Positions 51,890-62,377 of a stretch of DNA of 64,000 nt are shown here, one piece after another. How positions within the stretch are numbered: the first letter of the stretch is position 1; each line of letters begins with the position of its first letter. The DNA lies in the NCBI GenBank assembly GCA_032433765.1, contig JAVIAB010000073.1, positions 61,898,552 to 61,962,551 of the forward strand, read 5' to 3'. The position numbers and the translations under genes are program-made. The notes beneath the pieces are model-generated. The model was not told where the DNA came from, did no database searches, and worked only from the letters and a program-made list of their open reading frames with translations. Origin of the DNA: Megaustenia siamemsis. Its lineage: Eukaryota > Mollusca > Gastropoda > Stylommatophora > Ariophantidae.

Positions 51890-52666
51890 GATAGAGACGA
51901 CACCTATAGAAACTTAGCATCAGGTGGGCCTATTGGAGAAAATCTTGATCATCCTGGCATATGCAACAAAAGTCATAATAACTGAGAAAATGGAATTAAA
52001 TCTCTGCAGTGAGATGGATGAGATGAGGTGTAGAGAAGACAACAGTGGGTTAATAGAAAACAGAAGTGTGGAGGCTGGAGGTATCCAAGGAGACGATCAG
52101 ATCAAGAAAGGTGACGGACGAGGTAGAGATATGTGATGTAATCTTGATGAATTTATGAAAGTTGCCAATGTAGCCGATGAACCTAAAGATATCATCCTCA
52201 GGCAAGTCAGTCAGTCCAAAGCCATCATCGATATACCTCAGGTATTTAAGGTGAAGGGGCCATAGCACAAGTTCAGTAATTGATGTTCAAGGTGGCCCAT
52301 GAACAGGCAAGCATAACTAGGACCCATCTTGGTTCCCATAGCTACACCACTGACTTGGTCATAGAACTGACCATTGAATTCAAAAGTATTGAGGTTTAGA
52401 ACAAGTTCAATGAGGCAGAGTAGAGTGGAAGTATCCACAGATAGATGTTTTCTTCGGTCAAGAAAGAATTGAAGATCTATTAGGCCATCAGCATGAAGGA
52501 TAGAGGTATAAAGAGAACATAATTCGAGGATGAAAAGTTGGTACAAGCGGTCCGGGGTAAAGGAAAGAGAAGAGAAGATAGTGAGGGCATGGCTCATGTG
52601 CTTGACATAGGTGGGAAGAGATATCACTATTGGTTGAAAATGCTGTGTAGAGAAGGATGTATGCAC
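51890..52666 (-). pseudogene. Penelope-like reverse transcriptase, core
   Basis: Two minus frames give the RT: VISLPTYVKHMSHALTIFSS, FILELCSLYTSI (palm start, where D-V-x-S-L-Y-T-x-I is expected), LCLIELVLNLNTFEFN, QVSGVAMGTKMGPSYACLF, then after a frameshift near 52255 LKYLRYIDDGFGLTDLPEDD with the catalytic YIDD and TFLDLIVSLD. This is the best preserved PLE polymerase in the window. Endonuclease and N-terminus are not attached in this orientation. Confidence 0.88.
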
Positions 52667-52784
52667 TGGTTAGGAGCTATGCTCAAGAAGATGTATGGAA
52701 TGGTCAAGAGGTCTGCTCTCTACTTTTATTAATTAACTAAAAATGTAATTGCTCAAAATGGATAATCAACAACTGTCATCACCA

Positions 52785-53362
52785 TCATGTGCCATACCGG
52801 TTGGCGTAGGCGATCATGTCCTTCCACAATCTTCTATCTACAGTGCATCGTATCAGTTCTGTTGTTGACTGTTTTCCATGCCATGACACCAAGCTATCCA
52901 GTATTTTCTCTCTTTGTCGTCCGCGATCTCTCTTTCCTTTTATTTTGCCAGTTGTAACCAAGTATCCCAACTTTCCTCTTCCCATGATGTGCCCGAAAAA
53001 TGTTGATTATTTCTTTCTGATGTTTTTTAGGAGCTCCCTTTTCGTGTTGGCCTCTTTGAGAACACCCTCATTGGTCTTTTTAGCTGTCCAGGGAACTTTC
53101 AACATTCTTCTGAAAATCCCATCTCTATGGCCTCTAATCATTTGTTTGTCTACTGTCCATGACTCGCTTCCATAGGTCAGAATTGGTTCTATATAGCACC
53201 GATAAACTCTCTTTTTCATTTCTATTGACAAAGATTTGTTGCATAAGATATTTTTCATTTTCTGAAATGCTATTTTGGCTTGAGCTATTCTGCTTTTTAT
53301 TTCCGTGGTGCATCTTCCATCCGATGTTATTATTGTGCCCAAGTATTTGACAACAATGTAAT
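52785..53362 (-). pseudogene. L-F LINE C-terminal fragment next to an ABCA exon
   Basis: The minus strand reads KYLGTIITSDGRCTTEIKSR, AFQKMKNILCNKSLSIEMKK, LTYGSESWTVDKQM, FRRMLKVPWTAKKTNEGVLK, then after a short frame break MGRGKLGYLVTTGKIKGKRD and RRLWKDMIAYANRYGT, ending in an ATGGTGATGATGAC-type tail at about 52780. It is 5'-truncated about 50 bp upstream of the ABCA exon at 53416. Confidence 0.9.
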
Positions 53363-53415
53363 CAACCTATTAACATGGTTAATAGTGTATTGTTTATTTT
53401 ATGGTATTGTTTCAG

Positions 53416-53553
53416 ACGAGACATTACAACAGTGTTGAACTTGGACTTCCCCAAACTGCAGGCAGTGTTGCTGATATGCTTGCATTGTTGCAGAATTTAC
53501 AGGAAAACAGCATTATAGATTACTATTCTCTGTCTCAGACTACACTAGATTCG
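53416..53553 (+). CDS. ABCA-family transporter exon (regulatory region)
   Basis: After ATTGTTTCAG the 46-codon exon reads TRHYNSVELGLPQTAGSVAD, MLALLQNLQEN and DYYSLSQTTLDS, phase 0 at both ends, with donor GTAAGTT. D-Y-S-x-S-Q-T-T-L-E-x-V-F is the conserved end of the ABCA regulatory region, split here by the last intron between S and V. The join to the previous exon (…DTIIK/TRHY) has the length and spacing expected for the family. Confidence 0.96.
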
Positions 53554-53714
53554 GTAAGTTAAGACATGGTATTGGTAATGTCTGAACAAAGAAATGAAAA
53601 TAATTGCTCTTACAGATTGTGAATATAAATACATTAAAATTATACATTAGGTAAACTTAGAACAAGAGTGCTTAAATATAAAATTACATCCTGATAATAT
53701 GTCATAACGTGTTA

Positions 53715-53985
53715 AGCTTTATAAGAAGATGGCATTGGAAATACATCAGACATGTGCTGAGAATGAAAGGAGAATGACTTCTCTATCAGGCATTCATGTG
53801 GATACCATCTGGTAAAAGAAAACAAGATAGACAAGAGAATCGCTATGCAGAACAATTAATGAGGAAGGCTCAAGCAAAGGACTAAGAAATAATCAAGAAC
53901 TAGCAACAGATCATCAATCATGGAGAACTCTGACTTCTGCTCTACATGTCACCCTTGGCCCAAGAAGAAAATGAATGAATTAATG
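53715..53985 (+). pseudogene. L-D-type LINE 3'-end fragment in the last ABCA intron
   Basis: The + strand, with frame changes, gives RWHWKYIRHVLRMKGE, FMWIPSGKRKQDRQE, GLRNNQELATDHQSWRTLTS and ALHVTLGPRRK. It has the same motif order as the L-D tail at 14722-14965 (R-W-x-W-I-x-H, GKRKR, final W and L-C/L-H-x-T). An AATGAATGAATTAATG stretch is the likely repeat end. Confidence 0.72.
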
Positions 53986-54133
53986 TGTCATAAGCACAAG
54001 AACAAAAACGTCACTTCATATGATTTCTTTACAAAATAAAATATTTGAAATGTTTATATTTTGAGGATGATCATAAAATATAAATGTAGCTCTTGCATTT
54101 TAATTGTGTTATTTTTATTTCACATTTCACTAG

Positions 54134-54451
54134 GTATTCATAAGTTTTGCCAAAGAGCAGAGGAGTGACAATGATGATGAGTCATTAAGTGGTGGCTCTT
54201 CTAGCTACTCCAAGAATATTTCACCTTCAGCGAGTGTTTCCTCATCCAATGAACAAACCTCATATTTAACTGCTTCACCAAAGCCTGCAAATAAAAATGA
54301 TCTCAAAAATCCACAGTTTGTACCAGATGAAGCAGCAACCAAGATGGGTTCTACAGTGGTTAAAAAAGATGGAAACTATGACCAGAATGTAATTATTGCA
54401 CCAGGTCATAATTTACCTTTATCAGAACACATTTACATTACTAAACTTTAA
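54134..54451 (+). CDS. ABCA-family transporter terminal exon and stop
   Basis: After TTTCACTAG the exon opens with VFISFAKEQRSDND, the ABCA C-terminal VFVNFA-type motif that in ABCA1 is needed for lipid export. A Ser/Asn-rich tail of about 90 residues without family similarity follows (SGGSSSYSKN, SASVSSSNEQTS, NAT-type polar sequence), ending HIYITKL and TAA at 54449-54451. The last three residues T-K-L fit a class I PDZ ligand (S/T-x-hydrophobic); ABCA1 also ends in a PDZ ligand. The six exons sum to 888 bases, an exact multiple of three. Confidence 0.95.
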   Translation, partial: VFISFAKEQRSDNDDESLSGGSSSYSKNISPSASVSSSNEQTSYLTASPKPANKNDLKNPQFVPDEAATKMGSTVVKKDGNYDQNVIIAPGHNLPLSEHIYITKL

Positions 54452-54509
54452 TTCAACTGTGAGTATGATTTTGTATTTCAAGACAGTAGAATCTGAAGAA
54501 AAGTAGTTA

Positions 54510-54538
54510 AATAAAAGATTTATATGTTTATAAATAAA
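54510..54538 (+). promoter_or_regulatory. polyadenylation signals of the ABCA gene
   Basis: Two AATAAA hexamers lie at 54510-54515 and 54533-54538, 58 and 81 bases after the stop codon. They are the first canonical signals downstream, implying a short 3' UTR. Confidence 0.7.
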
Positions 54539-54539
54539 A

Positions 54540-55949
54540 GTAAAATTTTACATGAAAATAGTGTCAAACTTTAGACCTCTGTTATAAATGCTAAAGTGCA
54601 GAGTACAGATAAAACTTATTTAGTTTTTTTAATTCTCTGATGGGAAAAAACATTAAATTATGCAAGCTTAATTGCAAAATTGTAACCTATTGAAAATGGA
54701 TATTGAAATTTCAAATGATGTCATTCTTCATGTTTGAAAGCTGTTTCTTCACCAGGGGAAAATTAGGGCTGGACCAACAATTTGGACTGGTAGAAAAATT
54801 AAAGTAGGGGTGTCTTATAAAAATCTCCTCAGTTTGATTAATATGGACAAATACTAGATGTATTATACATACAATAAAAGAAGACTGAAGTGCCAGTACA
54901 CCTGTAGTAAAAATAACAACATTAAAATAATATAATAATTATAAAGAATGTAAAGGTTTATAGTAAAAAGTGAAGGAAAAAAAATTATTTAAATTGCCAC
55001 TTACCATAAAAAATACTCTTCAATTTTGATGTTAATCAATTTAAAATTAATAAATAATGAAATACACACCAATTTCCTTCACAATTATAAAAATAGCTAA
55101 AAAAAACTCCTATATTTTATGTTTATACCTTCATATTTAGACACATTCCATGAAACAGTTGTATGAAATCATAGTTTTTTTAATGTCTGACCCCACTACA
55201 CGGGGTAAGCTACACTATACATATATTTTCAACCATTGTACTATAAATCGCTGTCAGATTGGTTTTACAAACATTGAAAATCTTTTTATAACATTGTTTG
55301 AAATAATAATTTAGCCTTTTCTGCTACAATAAACTTGTGAATGAAAGAACTTGTGGATATGGTCATTACTGAACATGCACAAAAATATGAATTATTTAAA
55401 TAGTTAAAGCTTACTACAAAGCTTACTGGTGGCAAAGGCTTCAATAATGTTTAGTCCTGAATTGCTTCTGTTTCAGGGCACTTAAAAATATGCAAGAGAA
55501 TTCACAAAATAAATACTTCAGTCACCATAAATTGCCAATATAAAACACCATAGTGGTGTGGATTTCCAGTGATATATCAAATGACGACAATGAAAGAAGT
55601 GTGATGAAAAAATATTTGTTAATCTTAAATATATTTTTTTAGAAATAATGTCATGTTTTTATATAATATATTTATTTATGTATGTGATATTTTAATGTTT
55701 TACTTCATTAAGTTATTCATGCTTATATGAACAGGGTCAAGGCAAAGAAATGCAAATAAATGCATAAAAATGCGAAGCTGCAGTAAAGTTGAATGAACAG
55801 TTCTTGTATGAACAGCTCTGACTATATGATCTAAATATACCTCTTAAGAAAATCTGTTACATTTATTTACAAATATACTCATATATTTCCAGCACTTCCA
55901 ATTTACTTTTCAGTACTTTCTCTCACTTACATTCTCTTCTGATTGCAGC
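54540..55949. other. downstream AT-rich DNA, nothing recognised
   Basis: No frame with recognisable motifs and no repeat family from the window was matched. A GCAAATAAATGC-type direct repeat occurs near 55750-55775. Confidence 0.5.
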
Positions 55950-56495
55950 TGCAGTCAATGTTATTGTAGCGTTTCTTTGATGTCTATTCATCTTATTCCG
56001 GGTCTGCCTTTTACTCTTCTCCTTTCTCCTCTTTTAATGTCTTATGTGGTGATAAATCACACTGCATTCTTTCTAGATGGGCAAAAAGTTTATTTGTTGT
56101 TTCTGCATGTAGCTTAGGATTGGTTAAAAGCTTTCTTTTTCTCTTTTTGTATCATATCTGATTCTGTCTTTTCTGGTCACTTCAAGTGCTTTTCTCAGAC
56201 ATTGCATCTCTGTGGTGCCAAGCTTTCTTTTATGTTTAGTTATAAATTTTGCATTGTGGGAATGAGTATACTCCGTATAATATGTTTCTTGGTGGTAACA
56301 GGTATTGCTTTGTGTTGAAAGTATAGGGGATAGCTGTCCCAACATTTGGTTTGCCTTGTTGCATCAGATTCAGTACATTTCACTTCTGAGAAATGAGCTC
56401 TACTTACATTTATGCTGCAAATTGTTTCAGCTCTGTTAAGATCTGTGTGATCAGATGTTTGTACTTTCATACATGTTTTGATATGATGTTCTAAA
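55950..56495 (-). pseudogene. L-E LINE C-terminal fragment
   Basis: Two minus frames contain DHTDLNRAETICSINVSRAH, ITTKKHIIRSILIPTMQNL and KHKRKLGTTEMQCLRKALEV, then KDRIRYDTKRE. These parallel the + strand L-E piece at 17940-18245 (KHKRKLVTTEMKCLRKVLKV). The two are a diverged L-E subfamily. Stops and frame changes throughout. Confidence 0.78.
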
Positions 56496-56848
56496 GATCA
56501 TACTATTGCTGCATTGCTTTTGTACACTATTTTTAAAAAAAACAAGCATAGTGAATAGCACAGCCTTTTTTGTCAGAACAGACTGTAAAACATTCCTGTA
56601 AACTTTATGATTTTAATGGTCCCAAGGTAAATAAGTTATTGCACCATTTGATCATCACTCTCGGGATGTCAACAGCACTTTTTTCTTTCAGTACAGAAGG
56701 TTTTTATCAATTTAGCAGTACAGATTTTAAGAGACAAAATTTTTCATGTTTGTAAATATCAATCTACATGTTTATATTTATCTAACATTTTAACATATAT
56801 GTGAATTTTCTGATAATTAAACAAGGAATTAGATTTCACTAATACCAA

Positions 56849-57035
56849 GATGATATATCTCCCTCAATGAGATAGAACTGCTTGGGCAGAACAGAGACAA
56901 ATGGCGAGATTTGATAAAATATCTTTAAAAGAATTGAAAACTGCTAGAACAAAAATTCAGATAAGAGAAGGAGTATCTTGGTCTACGCCCTATGGGCCGG
57001 CTACTGCTCGAAAGGTCAATAGATAGATAGATAGA
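56849..57035 (+). mobile_element. L-C LINE 3' end, (GATA)n tail
   Basis: The stretch encodes SLNEIELLGQNRDKWRDLIKYL-type sequence and then the same 3' UTR as 7130-7247 (GGAGTATCTTGGTCTACGCC, GGCTCGAAAGG-like) ending AATAGATAGATAGATAG. It is less diverged than the 2165 copy. It is severely 5'-truncated, with 18 bp of GATGATATATCTCCCTCA at the junction, also found at 59472-59489. Confidence 0.88.
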
Positions 57036-57037
57036 AT

Positions 57038-57349
57038 ATGATATATAAAGAATATGGTTTGATGACAGTCTACACTAATCATATTGATAGTGATGCACTG
57101 TGCGGCCACATGTACATGACGGAAATCGACATGGTGCATCGAAATGTATGGAAAGAGTTAAAAAATATATACCATCCACCTCCCTTCTTCATACCTATAC
57201 TAAAAATGGAAAAGTATTACCCTTTTGATATGGATTTTCCAAACCGACAAAAGAATTGTGTTGCCTCAGTTTCTCATGATCAAAGACACCTATCTTTGCA
57301 CAGAACTATTTGGAGACAAGAAAATGAAGAGTGCGCCTTTTTATTTTGA
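57038..57349 (+). CDS. unrecognised 103-codon frame with coding-like composition
   Basis: The frame begins with ATG directly after a LINE (GATA)n tail and reads MIYKEYGLMTVYTNHIDSDA, MTEIDMVHRNVWKELKNIY, YPFDMDFPNRQKN, ending with TGA. Composition (Trp, Cys, His, Pro spread, few low-complexity runs) is unlike the AT-rich shadow frames nearby. A consensus donor GTAAGT occurs at 57456, but the frame closes before it, so if this was an exon it has been frameshifted. I do not recognise the protein; it may be a relic exon of another gene on the + strand. Confidence 0.35.
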   Translation: MIYKEYGLMTVYTNHIDSDALCGHMYMTEIDMVHRNVWKELKNIYHPPPFFIPILKMEKYYPFDMDFPNRQKNCVASVSHDQRHLSLHRTIWRQENEECAFLF

Positions 57350-59398
57350 AACGTTTTGGCGAAGAAAATTTCAATTCTAAAAAAGTTACTTTGGAAAAGA
57401 GGACAGACAACAGATCAACAAATGTGAATCACTTCTCTGATACTTCTCTTGACAAATGTAAGTACATTTGGGTTTAAGAGGACTAGTATATCATGATTTT
57501 CTTTTCTTGTTTTATGGGACTGGGGCATAAAGTTCCAGTAAACTTTTTTTAGAAAAAAATTCCTAGTGAATAAAATATTTCATCAAAATAGTCAAGTGTG
57601 TTTGCGTATATAATTAAAACATTACATATAACGTAACCACAAAAATATTACTAACATTCCATCTGTTTAAAAACAAATATTAAATAGAAATTGTTGAATT
57701 TGTATTATTGCTGTGTTGCCTTACATGCATGTATGTGTGAGATTTCTTTTATTTCCTTCCTTCTTGTCCCATAAACCTCTGGACCATAGGGGTAAGCAAC
57801 ATTGTTGACTGCAACAAGTTTTTTTTTCATTCCTCACTGGTTGTGCTGCTCTCTGTGTATCATTTCTTCCGTCTTCTAATTTTCCTTGTTTTCTTTGCTG
57901 CTTTACCATTCCCTGCAAAATTATCTTTGTCAGACCTGGTGAGCAGTGTAGAAGTATATGGCCATACAAATATGGTAGAATATATGTTTTCATTTATTTA
58001 GACAAGAAAAAATGATTTTACTAATCATTTGATCCCATTTAAGAAAACCTCCTTTAAAATATATGCACTGAGATGTCATGAGGATGTGAAATACTACTGC
58101 TGAGATGTTGTCATTTAATCTATTCATTAAATAAATATATTATTTTTATGTTTGTGTGCACTTGTGTGTGTGCATATTAATTAAATAGCTCATATTTCTA
58201 TCCATGAATTTAAATAATAAAGATTAAGTATGATAAAATTCTGCAAATTAAACTTTTGCAAAATTAAACAGAAGCATCGGAAAGTCAGTTGAGGCGACGT
58301 TTTTGATTTATTACACAACACTTTTATGGTTGTCACTTAATGAACAGAACAAAGTAACATTTATTGTATTCTCAGGTATTGTTTACATTTATTAAACCTT
58401 TGTTTACAAGCACTTCATTTATTATTTGCTGTTTATTGTCATTGCTTGCCTGCTTGCGTTCGTCCGATGACTACAGTAGTACACTTCTTCATCATCTGCC
58501 CTTAAAAGGACGTTAAGTGGGCGTGTCTGTGTTGTGTTGTGGTTTGCAGTATAACTGTGATATTTGCGCCTTTCGGCACAACACATCCAACTTCAGCGCA
58601 ACATTTTTTAGTACTACTTTGTCTTCCCGCTTCGATCCCTACTCACTTAGCCAGATTAGACAAGTAAGTCTGTTACTAGAGGCACCACGGAGAGGTGGAG
58701 CAGGGTCTGGATGGTTCTAGTTCACCGATCCTGGTACAAATCATCGGCTGTGGGTCGCTGACAGCCTCCAGCTCTGCTGCTGTGAGGCGCGGCTTCACCT
58801 CCGTTGGTTGTCATTAAATGTTGACATCCTGAACAATAGGACAAGCCCATGGGCATTCAGGCACTTTCATCATATAATGAAGTGTGTGTATATATCGAGT
58901 TTCCAGTAGCTTATTGGTTGCGCCTGCACGTAGTACAGCTTTGTAGGTTGTCATTTATACACTTTTGACATTGCATTCAAAACTGTTGCCATCTCCACAC
59001 TGCAACCTTATTGATAATAGATAATCAGCACACAATTTTCAAGGACCTTCAAGTTATCATCTTTGTGCATGTCCATCATCCTACATCTCATGAGGCCAGC
59101 TTCAGCACTTTCAGAAATTCCAACAATACCAGGGCTGTATGGATATAAGAGCTTTCATAGTTTGAACCTACTTTGTATGTCATCTACAGATGCCAGAGAC
59201 ATATGCTCTGGATACTATGAAGCAGTGACTGAGTTTCCATCATAATGATTACCCCATGCATCCGTGTTCTTGAAACCACTTGTGACTAAAATTTGTATTC
59301 AAACTTAATTTTTCTTTCAGAAATTTATTATTTGACTATGATGAACAAGTATGTTTATTAGTTTAACATCAAAATTAAAGATGTAACTTTTACCATTT
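57350..59398. other. intergenic DNA, with one GC-richer segment
   Basis: No gene is recognised. The part at 58430-58830 is GC-richer and contains short open frames (58517-58720) without known motifs, and a donor-like CAAGTAAGT at about 58660. It could be an unidentified repeat or a promoter-proximal region, but nothing decides between these. The 60-codon frame at 59063-59245 is also unassigned. Confidence 0.35.
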
Positions 59399-59676
59399 GG
59401 AGCTGCAACAGCTCAGTGGATAGTGAACTGGACTACTAAGCATAAGAGGTCGGGTTCGATCCTGATCGACGGATGATATATCTCCCTCAGCTGGGTTTAC
59501 CCAGCTTAATGGGAACCGGATTTTTTATAGGAAAGTAAAGCGGCACAGGCTTAATACCAACCACATTATCCCAAATATCATGTGCCGAAGGTCTGTAAAA
59601 ATTAAGGTCACCGGCAACATATTCCCTATAAGCCACTAGGCATGATGGGGTACTTTACTTTTTTCTTTTTTTTTTA
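59399..59676 (+). mobile_element. tRNA-derived SINE, diverged monomer
   Basis: The unit starts GGAGCTGCAACAGCTCAGTG with box B GGGTTCGATCCTGATCG and has the family body (CCGAAGGTCTGTAAAA, CCCTATAAGCCACTAGGCAT) and a CTTTACTTTTTTC end. After the box B region, an 18-bp segment GATGATATATCTCCCTCA replaces the usual CTCC. Substitutions are more numerous than in the other copies, so this is the oldest of the five. Confidence 0.88.
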
Positions 59677-60084
59677 ACCATTTATTTTTCTTTATTTACA
59701 TTTTTTTTAGTCAGACTGAAGAAAAGTGAAATACAAACTTTGATCTAATTTACAACCATATATTTAAATGTTGTAGAAATAAACAAATATAGTAGTTATC
59801 CACATGTTTATTTGCACTTGTTTTACCTACACCAAATAATATTCAGATATTTTGTATGTGACAGTATGAATTTGAGAACACAAATTGTATTCTTGTTAAC
59901 CCACATAAAAATTATAAGCTCATTAAAAATACTTATTAATTGGTTATTGTACGTATTTATGTGCCATGTAGCAATTTTATTGGTGCCAAGCCATTGTTTA
60001 TTATATAAACTGTTTATATATTTGCAGTGTTTTATCTTGTTTGTATTTGTGTCTTTAACTTATTGTACTCACAACCTAACAATT
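59677..60084. other. AT-rich DNA, nothing recognised
   Basis: The long + frame beginning at 59812 is Leu/Ile/Phe-rich, as expected from T-rich DNA, and its second half overlaps a decayed LINE end on the minus strand. I do not call it a gene. Confidence 0.45.
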
Positions 60085-60480
60085 CATCATGTTGTGCCAT
60101 CTCCTCATCCCGTGTTGGCTATGATCGAGCACAATTTTACTCTGTCACCTGCCTTGATAGTAAACTCTATGATTAATTCCCCAATCTACCACTTGATATC
60201 AGCTATTTCAATTTGTCAAGGCAGCTCTATGTTTTATCTTCTAAAATGACTTTCATTAAGTATATCTCTTTATGTGTCTGAAATATTTAATTTGTCTTCT
60301 CAAATTGCATTTAACCATTCTTTCTTCACTTTCATTGCTTCAAAAGTAATTATTTTGTTTTCTCCACCCTCCAAAATCTTTTAATTCATCTACATTTCTG
60401 GTGTTTTAGTTTTCTTTTCTGTTGTCTTATTTACTATCTGTATTTCTGTTCCTTGTGATTTTGTTTTTGTCATCCTGTGT
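60085..60480 (-). mobile_element. decayed LINE 3' end, possibly L-A related
   Basis: The order CATCATGTTGTGCCATCTCC ... GGCTATGATCGAGCACAATT ... ACTCTGTCACCTGC parallels the L-A 3' end at 7790-7855 (GTGCCATCTC, GGCTACCATGGAGCGCCATT, CTCTGTCTCTTGC). Frames are destroyed. This is a weak, pattern-based call. Confidence 0.4.
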
Positions 60481-60499
60481 AAGGTAAAATTACAGAGGA

Positions 60500-61975
60500 T
60501 TGATATGAACATTACCATTAATCTTCTTCTTCTTTCCTTCCTCATTTGCCTTTCTGTGTCGAGGGAAGATATAATTTGCAGTCTTTGGCTCTTCTGTTTG
60601 CTTCTGCTGCTGTAATGTTTCCTGTGCTTCTAATATTCCATCGATCCATCTTTTTCGTGGTCAATCCTTGGGTCTGGTGTTCTCGCAACGTTTATTGAAG
60701 GCTTATTGTGTTGTCTTTTGATCACTCTGCCTTGTCACGTGGCCAAACCATTTTATCTGTTGTTTCTTCATATATTCTATTGCAGGGGCAATTCCTAGCT
60801 TTTTTCTCAGTTCTTCATTTCTGATCTTGTCTCTCAGGCTGTTTCCTGTCATTCGTCTAACACATTTAATCTCAGTAGAGGTTATTTTTCTTATTGTTCT
60901 TGTATCCAGGGTACAGGTCTGGCATTGGTAGCACAATGTTGGGATGAAAATTGTATTGTACAGTGCCATTTTGCCTCTTGTGTTATTTCCTTGTTAGACA
61001 ATAGTGGTGATAGCTGTCCAATGATTTGACAAGCTTTGATGCATTTTGAGTCTTTCTCTGCTGTTTGAGAATTGTCGTTTGTCACTAAACTGCTTAGGTT
61101 TTTTAATTCCGCTACCTATTTTTGTTGCCTGCCTTTTATAGCTATGTTATTGTTCTGTTTCTCTTTTGCGATATTCATGATTTCTGTTTTGTTAACGTTG
61201 ATATTCATGTTGTATTTTGTGTCTGTGCTGTTGAGTTTATTTAAGTGTTCTTGAAAGTCTTCTATTTTTCCATGTATTAGTGCCTGATCGTCTGCAAATA
61301 AAAGCTCGTTGATCTCCTCTGTCTCTGATGGGTTGGCTAACTTGCATATATAGTCCATGTATGTAATAAACAGTAGGGGGGGATAGTACGCACCCGTATT
61401 ACACCTGATCTAACTTTGAAGTGATCCATGTAGCCTGCTGCTGTTCTTACTGTGCAGCTGCTGTTGATGTAGAGATTTTTAATTAGGTTGGTTAGATATT
61501 GGCTTACTCCATATGTTGTATCTCCCACAGTTGTTCTCTATCTACTCTGTCGAATCTTTTCCTGGTCAATAAAAGATATGTACAAATTTTGATTCTGTTC
61601 TGTCTTTTTTCTGCTAGCTGTTTTAAAGTGAATAGAGTGTCAGTACAACCTCTGTTTTTCAGAACCCCATTTGAGAATCGCTTACTGTAGTTCTATTATT
61701 GGTCTCAGCCTTTTTTCCACAATTTTGGTGTAGCGTTTACCTACATGGTTGAGAAGAGATATACCTCTATATTGTTTGCAGTCTCTTCTGCTACCTTAAT
61801 TTTTCCATATTGGTACGATGATTGCCTGTTGCCAATCTTCTGGTGCTTTTTGTTGGTGCCATGCTGCATTGAATATTCTGTGCAGCTATGTCACTTCTGT
61901 TTCTCCTGCTGCTGCTATTATTTCTATTGGTATGTTATCTATCCCTGGTGCTTATGTTACCATTATGTTATTGAT
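60500..61975 (-). pseudogene. L-E LINE reverse transcriptase, longest copy
   Basis: The minus strand contains, in order, APGIDNIPIEIIAAAGE, NAAWHQQKAPEDWQQ, KQYRGISLLNHVGKRYTKI, NLYISFIDQEKI (palm block), RTAAGYMDHFKVRSGV, LLFADDQALIHGKIEDFQEH (catalytic FADD), KYNMNINVNKTEIMNIAKEK, then IFIPTLCYQCQTCTLDTRTI, KCVRRMTGNSLRDKIRNEEL, LGIAPAIEYMKKQQIKWFGH and KRWIDGILEAQ. Several frameshifts and stops separate the blocks. The endonuclease is absent. This copy is the best reference in the window for the other L-E fragments. Confidence 0.9.
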
Positions 61976-62182
61976 TTGACACCCTACAGAAACAGACTAA
62001 ATAGACTGAACATACAAGTGTCACACTCCATGTTTCAGAGCAATGGTGTTTCATTTTGTTCCAGAAAAGTTGATTAGCTAACAGGTCTGATCACATTTCA
62101 TTAGAGGCAGTCCAAAATATATGCAAACTCCTTTCCAGCAGATAGTAAATAGTGTACATGTTGATAATTATAGTAGCTTGTT

Positions 62183-62310
62183 CTATCTATCTATCTATTG
62201 ACCTTTCGAGCCGTTGCCCGCCCAAAGGGCGTAGACCAAGATACACCTTCTCATATCTGAATTTTTGTTCTAGCCGTTTTCTTTTAAAGATATTTTATCT
62301 ACGTTTCATT
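62183..62310 (-). mobile_element. L-C LINE 3' UTR fragment with (GATA)n tail
   Basis: The plus strand reads CTATCTATCTATCTATTGAC, CTTTCGAGCCG, then the reverse complement of the L-C 3' UTR (GGGCGTAGACCAAGATACAC) up to about 62305. Only the last ~120 bp of the element are present. Confidence 0.88.
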
Positions 62311-62377
62311 ATCAACATCATTTTTACGATATATATATATATGGCCCTTTTCGTCTTGTCAGACGGTCTAGTGGAGG

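Noticed and set aside
59812..60249. 145-codon hydrophobic frame, possible small membrane protein
   Set aside because: Composition follows T-rich DNA, and its distal half overlaps a LINE-like minus-strand 3' end; no start context or family motif supports it.
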